A stretch of 8,634 nt of DNA, taken from the NCBI GenBank assembly GCA_022360415.1, contig JAKSDB010000168.1:1-8634 (forward strand), read 5' to 3'. Below, one piece after another: positions 5,369 through 8,634 of the stretch (within the stretch, counting starts at the first letter, position 1; the number at the start of each line of letters is the position of its first letter). The position numbers were made by a program, and so were the translations under genes. The notes beneath the pieces are model-generated. The model saw only the letters and a list, made by a program, of their open reading frames with translations. It was not told the origin of the DNA and did not search any database. This DNA is from Chlorobiales bacterium (GTDB lineage Bacteria; Bacteroidota; Chlorobiia; Chlorobiales; Chlorobiaceae).

Positions 5369-7453
5369 ATGCCAAACAACCTTTTCAAGCCACAGAATCC
5401 TTATAAAAACGATCCCGAAAACAACGATAAAAAGCCGAAATTCTCGCTTGTTTACTATATCGTTATTGTACTTCTACTTATCGGCCTCCAGCTTGCATTC
5501 TTCTGGTCAGGCTCTTCAGAGGAAATTGCCTACAGCACATTCCGCAAGTATATAGAAGAAAACAGGATTGAGTCTGTAAAAATCGCTCCTGAACGCATTT
5601 ACGTACAACTTAAGCCGGGCGTCTCCCCATCAAGGAACACGAAAGGCGAAGGTGACGGTTCTTTTTTTCCCGGTTCTTCGTCTGAATCCAGGGAAGTCTA
5701 TGTCGTACCGGTCAGAGACGAAAATCTTGTCGAAATCCTGGAAACAAAGGGAATCAGTTACCAGGGCATCCCAGGCAATACATGGGTTGGAGAGCTGCTT
5801 CAATGGGTGCTTCCATTTGCATTGCTCATCGGCATCTACTTTTTCGTGTTCCGGCGTATCGGCGGGCCGGGCTCACAGTTCATGAATATCAGTAAAAACA
5901 AGGCTGCCCTTTACGAAAACCTCGATGAACACACACGCATCACCTTCAAAGACGTTGCGGGACTGGACGAAGCCAAGGCCGAGGTTATGGAGGTGGTGGA
6001 TTTTCTCAAAGATCCAAAAAAATACACGAAGCTCGGCGGAAAGCTGCCGAAAGGCGTTCTCCTTGTCGGCCCTCCCGGAACAGGAAAAACCCTTCTTGCA
6101 AAGGCTGTTGCTGGCGAGGCCGATGTTCCTTTCTTCAGCATCAGCGGCTCGGATTTTGTTGAAATGTTTGTAGGAGTCGGTGCGGCACGTGTTCGTGACC
6201 TTTTCAGGCAGGCAAAGGAGAAAGCCCCCTGTATCATCTTTATCGACGAGATTGACGCCGTTGGCCGGAGCCGCGGTAAAGGCATGATGATGGGAGCCAA
6301 TGACGAGCGCGAGAACACTCTCAACCAGCTTCTGGTTGAAATGGACGGCTTCGCAACTGACAAAGGGGTGATCCTGATGGCCGCGACCAATCGGCCGGAT
6401 GTTCTTGATAATGCTCTGCTTCGCCCCGGAAGGTTCGATCGGCAGATTATGGTTGACAAGCCCGATCAAAAAGGACGTATCGACATATTCAGGGTTCACA
6501 CGAAAAATCTTTCCCTTTCACCCGACGTCAATCTCAAAGTGCTTGCTTCACAGACGCCCGGCTTCGCGGGGGCGGAAATAGCAAATGCAGCCAACGAAGC
6601 GGCCCTGCTTGCATCCAGAAGAGGGCAACAAAGTATCGAAATGAAAGATTTCGAGGACGCCATTGAGCGTGTCGTCGCCGGGCTGGAGAAAAAAAACAAG
6701 GTAATCAACCCTCAGGAGAAAAAAGTCGTTGCCTATCACGAATCAGGCCATGCGATTATAAGCTGGATGATGGCAGAGAACGACGCGGTGCAGAAAATCT
6801 CCATCGTCCCTCGTGGTATGAGCGCCCTTGGGTACACGATGAACCTTCCCCTTGAAGACCGCTACCTGATGACGAAGAACGAGCTGTTTTCCCGTATCTG
6901 CGGCCTGCTTGGCGGCAGGATTGCCGAAGAGGTCATCTTTGACGAGATATCAACGGGGGCACAGAACGATCTTGAAAAAGTCACCGAAATCGCCTACAAC
7001 ATGGTGGTTATCTACGGCATGAGTGAAAAACTGGGCAACATTTCCTATTACGAAAGCAACAACCCCTATTACGGGGGACCCGGCGTGGACAAGAAGTACA
7101 GCGAGCACACCGCTCGTCTGATTGATGAAGAGGTTCACACGATCATCGATCAGGCACAGCAGAAAGTCCGGGAAATATTGACTGACAACCGGGACAAGCT
7201 TGAGATGCTGGCACAGGAACTGCTCGACAAGGAAGTGCTCCACTATCGCAAAATCGAGGAAATTCTCGGCAAAAGACCGGCAGGGGACTCCTACCACAGC
7301 ATGACCAATGAACACGGTGACAGTGTGGAGGACGTTGAAGAGCCGTCCGGCCAGAATGGCCAGCAGACCGTGGACGAAGATGAGCTTCGCACCCTTGAAG
7401 CTGCTGTCGAAAAGATAAAGCAGAGCAAACAGTCAGGGGAAAGCGGAGAATAA
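5369..7453 (+). CDS. ftsH: ATP-dependent zinc metalloprotease FtsH
   Basis: 694 residues, membrane-anchored AAA+ protease that extracts and degrades misassembled membrane proteins and short-lived cytosolic regulators, working as a hexamer. Order of parts: a short cytoplasmic N-terminus, TM1 at about 27-46, an extracytoplasmic domain at about 47-140 (with a Gly/Ser-rich stretch at 91-107), TM2 at about 143-162, the AAA+ domain from about 190 with Walker A GPPGTGKT (234-241), pore motif MFVG (266-269), Walker B FIDEID (291-296) and second-region-of-homology arginines in LRPGRFDR (351-358), then the M41 protease with zinc motif HESGH (457-461) and third ligand Asp534 (AQND). The last 50 or so residues are an acidic, polar, probably disordered tail. 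The start is fixed by an in-frame TAG directly before the ATG (5366-5368), yet no Shine-Dalgarno is present. Acylphosphatase follows 3 bp after the stop. All catalytic residues are intact. Confidence 0.99.
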   Translation: MPNNLFKPQNPYKNDPENNDKKPKFSLVYYIVIVLLLIGLQLAFFWSGSSEEIAYSTFRKYIEENRIESVKIAPERIYVQLKPGVSPSRNTKGEGDGSFFPGSSSESREVYVVPVRDENLVEILETKGISYQGIPGNTWVGELLQWVLPFALLIGIYFFVFRRIGGPGSQFMNISKNKAALYENLDEHTRITFKDVAGLDEAKAEVMEVVDFLKDPKKYTKLGGKLPKGVLLVGPPGTGKTLLAKAVAGEADVPFFSISGSDFVEMFVGVGAARVRDLFRQAKEKAPCIIFIDEIDAVGRSRGKGMMMGANDERENTLNQLLVEMDGFATDKGVILMAATNRPDVLDNALLRPGRFDRQIMVDKPDQKGRIDIFRVHTKNLSLSPDVNLKVLASQTPGFAGAEIANAANEAALLASRRGQQSIEMKDFEDAIERVVAGLEKKNKVINPQEKKVVAYHESGHAIISWMMAENDAVQKISIVPRGMSALGYTMNLPLEDRYLMTKNELFSRICGLLGGRIAEEVIFDEISTGAQNDLEKVTEIAYNMVVIYGMSEKLGNISYYESNNPYYGGPGVDKKYSEHTARLIDEEVHTIIDQAQQKVREILTDNRDKLEMLAQELLDKEVLHYRKIEEILGKRPAGDSYHSMTNEHGDSVEDVEEPSGQNGQQTVDEDELRTLEAAVEKIKQSKQSGESGE

Positions 7454-7456
7454 TGG

Positions 7457-7732
7457 ATGGAGAAAAGGGTTCTTGTCACGGTAAGCGGCCTGGTCCAGGG
7501 AGTCGGATTCAGGATGTTTGTGGTGCGATCCGCTTCGCGTCTGGGGCTGAAGGGATGGGTGAAAAATATGCCGGACGGAACTGTCCGGATAGACGCGCAA
7601 GGTCCCGCCGGACTGATCGATGAGCACCTGAGCGACGTAAGGATCGGGCCACCCGCCTCAAAAGTATCTTCACTCGATGTCGTTGAAAAGCAGCCGGATC
7701 ATTCCCGAAAGGGTTTTACCGTTCTGATGTAA
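7457..7732 (+). CDS. acyP: Acylphosphatase
   Basis: 91 residues, the standard length of this small alpha/beta enzyme, which hydrolyses acyl-phosphate bonds such as carbamoyl phosphate or 1,3-bisphosphoglycerate in the cytoplasm. The signature VQGVGFR at 13-19 supplies the phosphate-binding loop and catalytic Arg19, and Asn37 (GWVKNMPDG, 33-41) is the residue that positions the water. The C-terminus ends GFTVLM, close to the usual beta-strand terminus. It starts 3 bp after the ftsH stop, with CGGAG inside the ftsH tail about 8 nt upstream, so translation is probably coupled to ftsH. A functional link between the two is not shown by the sequence. No strong terminator follows; only a 5-bp GGCAG/CTGCC pair (about 7742-7770) without a T-run. 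Confidence 0.95.
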   Translation: MEKRVLVTVSGLVQGVGFRMFVVRSASRLGLKGWVKNMPDGTVRIDAQGPAGLIDEHLSDVRIGPPASKVSSLDVVEKQPDHSRKGFTVLM

Positions 7733-7829
7733 TGATGTAAGGGCAGTATAAGTTAAAGACTCCCTGCCAGCTTCCTCCAGATGGCTCTGAATGCTGTCAA
7801 GGCGTCCGGCAAATAATGAGGGAAAAGTG

Positions 7830-7903
7830 TGGGTCCCGAGGGAGTCGAACCCCCGACCTACTGGGTGTAAACCAGTCGCTCTAACCAACTGAGCTAGAGA
7901 CCC
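7830..7903 (-). tRNA. tRNA-Val (anticodon UAC)
   Basis: Folded by hand from the reverse strand: acceptor GGGTCTC/GGGACCC (one G-T pair), D-stem GCTC/GAGC with an AGTTGGTTA loop, anticodon stem ACTGG/CCAGT with loop TTTACAC giving anticodon TAC (valine, reads GUA and related codons), a 5-nt variable loop, and T-stem GGGGG/CCCTC with loop TTCGACT. It is 74 nt including the discriminator A. CCA is not encoded (CAC follows), so it must be added after transcription. It lies alone between acyP and dxr, opposite to both. Downstream there is only a T4 run near 7823-7826 as a possible stop signal. Confidence 0.97.
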
Positions 7904-7914
7904 AAAGGGACGAT

Positions 7915-7942
7915 AGTATACGATTTTTCCGCTCAAGATCAA
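7915..7942 (-). promoter_or_regulatory. Promoter of tRNA-Val
   Basis: On the minus strand, TTGATC (7942-7937), a 16-nt spacer, then TATACT (7920-7915), five of six matches to the -10 consensus. The -10 ends 11 nt before the tRNA 5' end, so transcription would begin only a few bases upstream of the mature tRNA, as is typical. A pattern match, but position and spacing fit well. Confidence 0.6.
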
Positions 7943-8054
7943 AACTGTTTTGCCGAACAGAAGAATACCGCTCCCCGGGAAATTTGTAACCCGTGCTGAA
8001 AAAGCATCAATTCAGGCCGGCATTTCAGTGATTTAAAGCAATGTTGTCGACACC

Positions 8055-8634
8055 ATGAAATCATTATCTATCCTCGGAAGTACCGGATCAATCGGATTGA
8101 GCACGCTTGATGTCGTCCGGCAGCATCCTGAAAGATTCACCATCACCGGGCTCGCGGAAGGACATGACGTCAGCCTTCTCGCTGAGCAGATCAGGGAATT
8201 CAAACCTGGTATCGTCTCTGTCAGAGACGAAGAATCTGCGGGACGGCTGCGCGAACTGCTTGGCCCTGAACAACCGGAGATACACTGGGGGATAGATGGC
8301 GCCGCAGCGGTGGGGGCTGCGGAAGGTTCGGACACGGTTGTATCAGCTATTGTCGGTGCTGCCGGGCTCGTTCCGACCGTCACAGCAATAAAGGCAGGCA
8401 AAGACATCGCCCTGGCAAACAAAGAAACACTTGTCGTTGCCGGCCAGCTTGTTTCCGATCTGGTAAAAGAGCATAACGTGACGCTCCTTCCGGTCGACAG
8501 TGAACATTCGGCAATTTTCCAGTCACTGACCGGACACAGGAACGAAGATATCGAACGTATTATCCTGACCGCGTCCGGAGGGCCTTTCAGGCAGACACCC
8601 GCCGAGGACTTGAAAGACGTAAGTCCGGAAAAAG
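8055..8634 (+). CDS. dxr: 1-deoxy-D-xylulose 5-phosphate reductoisomerase, N-terminal part (cut by window edge)
   Basis: 193 codons are visible of a protein that is normally about 380-400. It converts DXP to 2-C-methyl-D-erythritol 4-phosphate with NADPH, the committed step of the MEP isoprenoid pathway, which in green sulfur bacteria feeds chlorophyll tails, carotenoids and quinones. Visible motifs: NADPH-binding GSTGSIG at 8-14, ANKETLV at 121-127, the metal-binding DSEHSA at 148-153 (Asp148 and Glu150), and SGGPFR at 174-179 at the start of the substrate loop. The ATG at 8055 gives the canonical family N-terminus (MKSLSILGSTGSIG), but no strong Shine-Dalgarno precedes it. It diverges from tRNA-Val across a 151-bp spacer; no clear plus-strand promoter was seen there, apart from a small CTGTT/AACAG stem near 7945-7960. 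Confidence 0.97.
   Translation, partial: MKSLSILGSTGSIGLSTLDVVRQHPERFTITGLAEGHDVSLLAEQIREFKPGIVSVRDEESAGRLRELLGPEQPEIHWGIDGAAAVGAAEGSDTVVSAIVGAAGLVPTVTAIKAGKDIALANKETLVVAGQLVSDLVKEHNVTLLPVDSEHSAIFQSLTGHRNEDIERIILTASGGPFRQTPAEDLKDVSPEK

Noticed and set aside
5873..6499. Long antisense open frames (208 and 182 aa) opposite the ftsH AAA+ domain
   Set aside because: They lie wholly within a well-conserved gene, have no recognisable domain or ribosome-binding site, and arise from its codon pattern.
7670..7942. 90-aa minus-strand open frame between acyP and dxr
   Set aside because: It reads straight through the tRNA-Val gene and its promoter and into the 3' end of acyP; it is spurious translation of a tRNA.

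Overview
The window looks like ordinary chromosome from a green sulfur bacterium (Chlorobiota, Chlorobium/Prosthecochloris-like). This rests on the overall look of the FtsH, PyrF and GlmS proteins as I remember the family, on roughly balanced base composition, and on MEP-pathway isoprenoid synthesis (dxr). The phylum assignment is inference; no search was run.

Layout. Positions 1-5143 are all on the minus strand, so transcription runs right to left: pyrF (type 2 orotidine-5'-phosphate decarboxylase), glmS (glucosamine-6-phosphate synthase), a TIGR01777/YfcH-type SDR epimerase, a Dps-like ferritin (DPSL, 'thioferritin'), and the N-terminal part of a small MscS-type channel cut by the left edge. 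A 225-bp divergent spacer (5144-5368) separates pyrF from ftsH on the plus strand. ftsH is followed 3 bp later by acylphosphatase, probably translationally coupled. A minus-strand tRNA-Val(UAC) with a good sigma70-like promoter follows. The window ends inside dxr on the plus strand, truncated by the right edge.

The genes are mostly housekeeping: pyrimidine synthesis (pyrF), cell-wall amino sugars (glmS), membrane protein quality control (ftsH), isoprenoid precursors (dxr) and translation (tRNA). The DPSL ferritin and the MscS channel are stress functions. There is no sign of a defence island, prophage, CRISPR array or biosynthetic cluster.

The one stretch the genes do not explain is the 320-bp spacer 955-1274 between the SDR gene and the ferritin gene. 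It holds a structured, repeat-derived element. Two perfect 31-bp direct copies start 257 bp apart. A third, inverted partial copy makes a 13-bp hairpin. Between them lies a cruciform-like fold of about 100 bp with nested stems, then two CCC/GGG mini-hairpins. It resembles a non-autonomous REP/MITE-like element and is the best candidate for follow-up. I found no convincing new multi-gene system.
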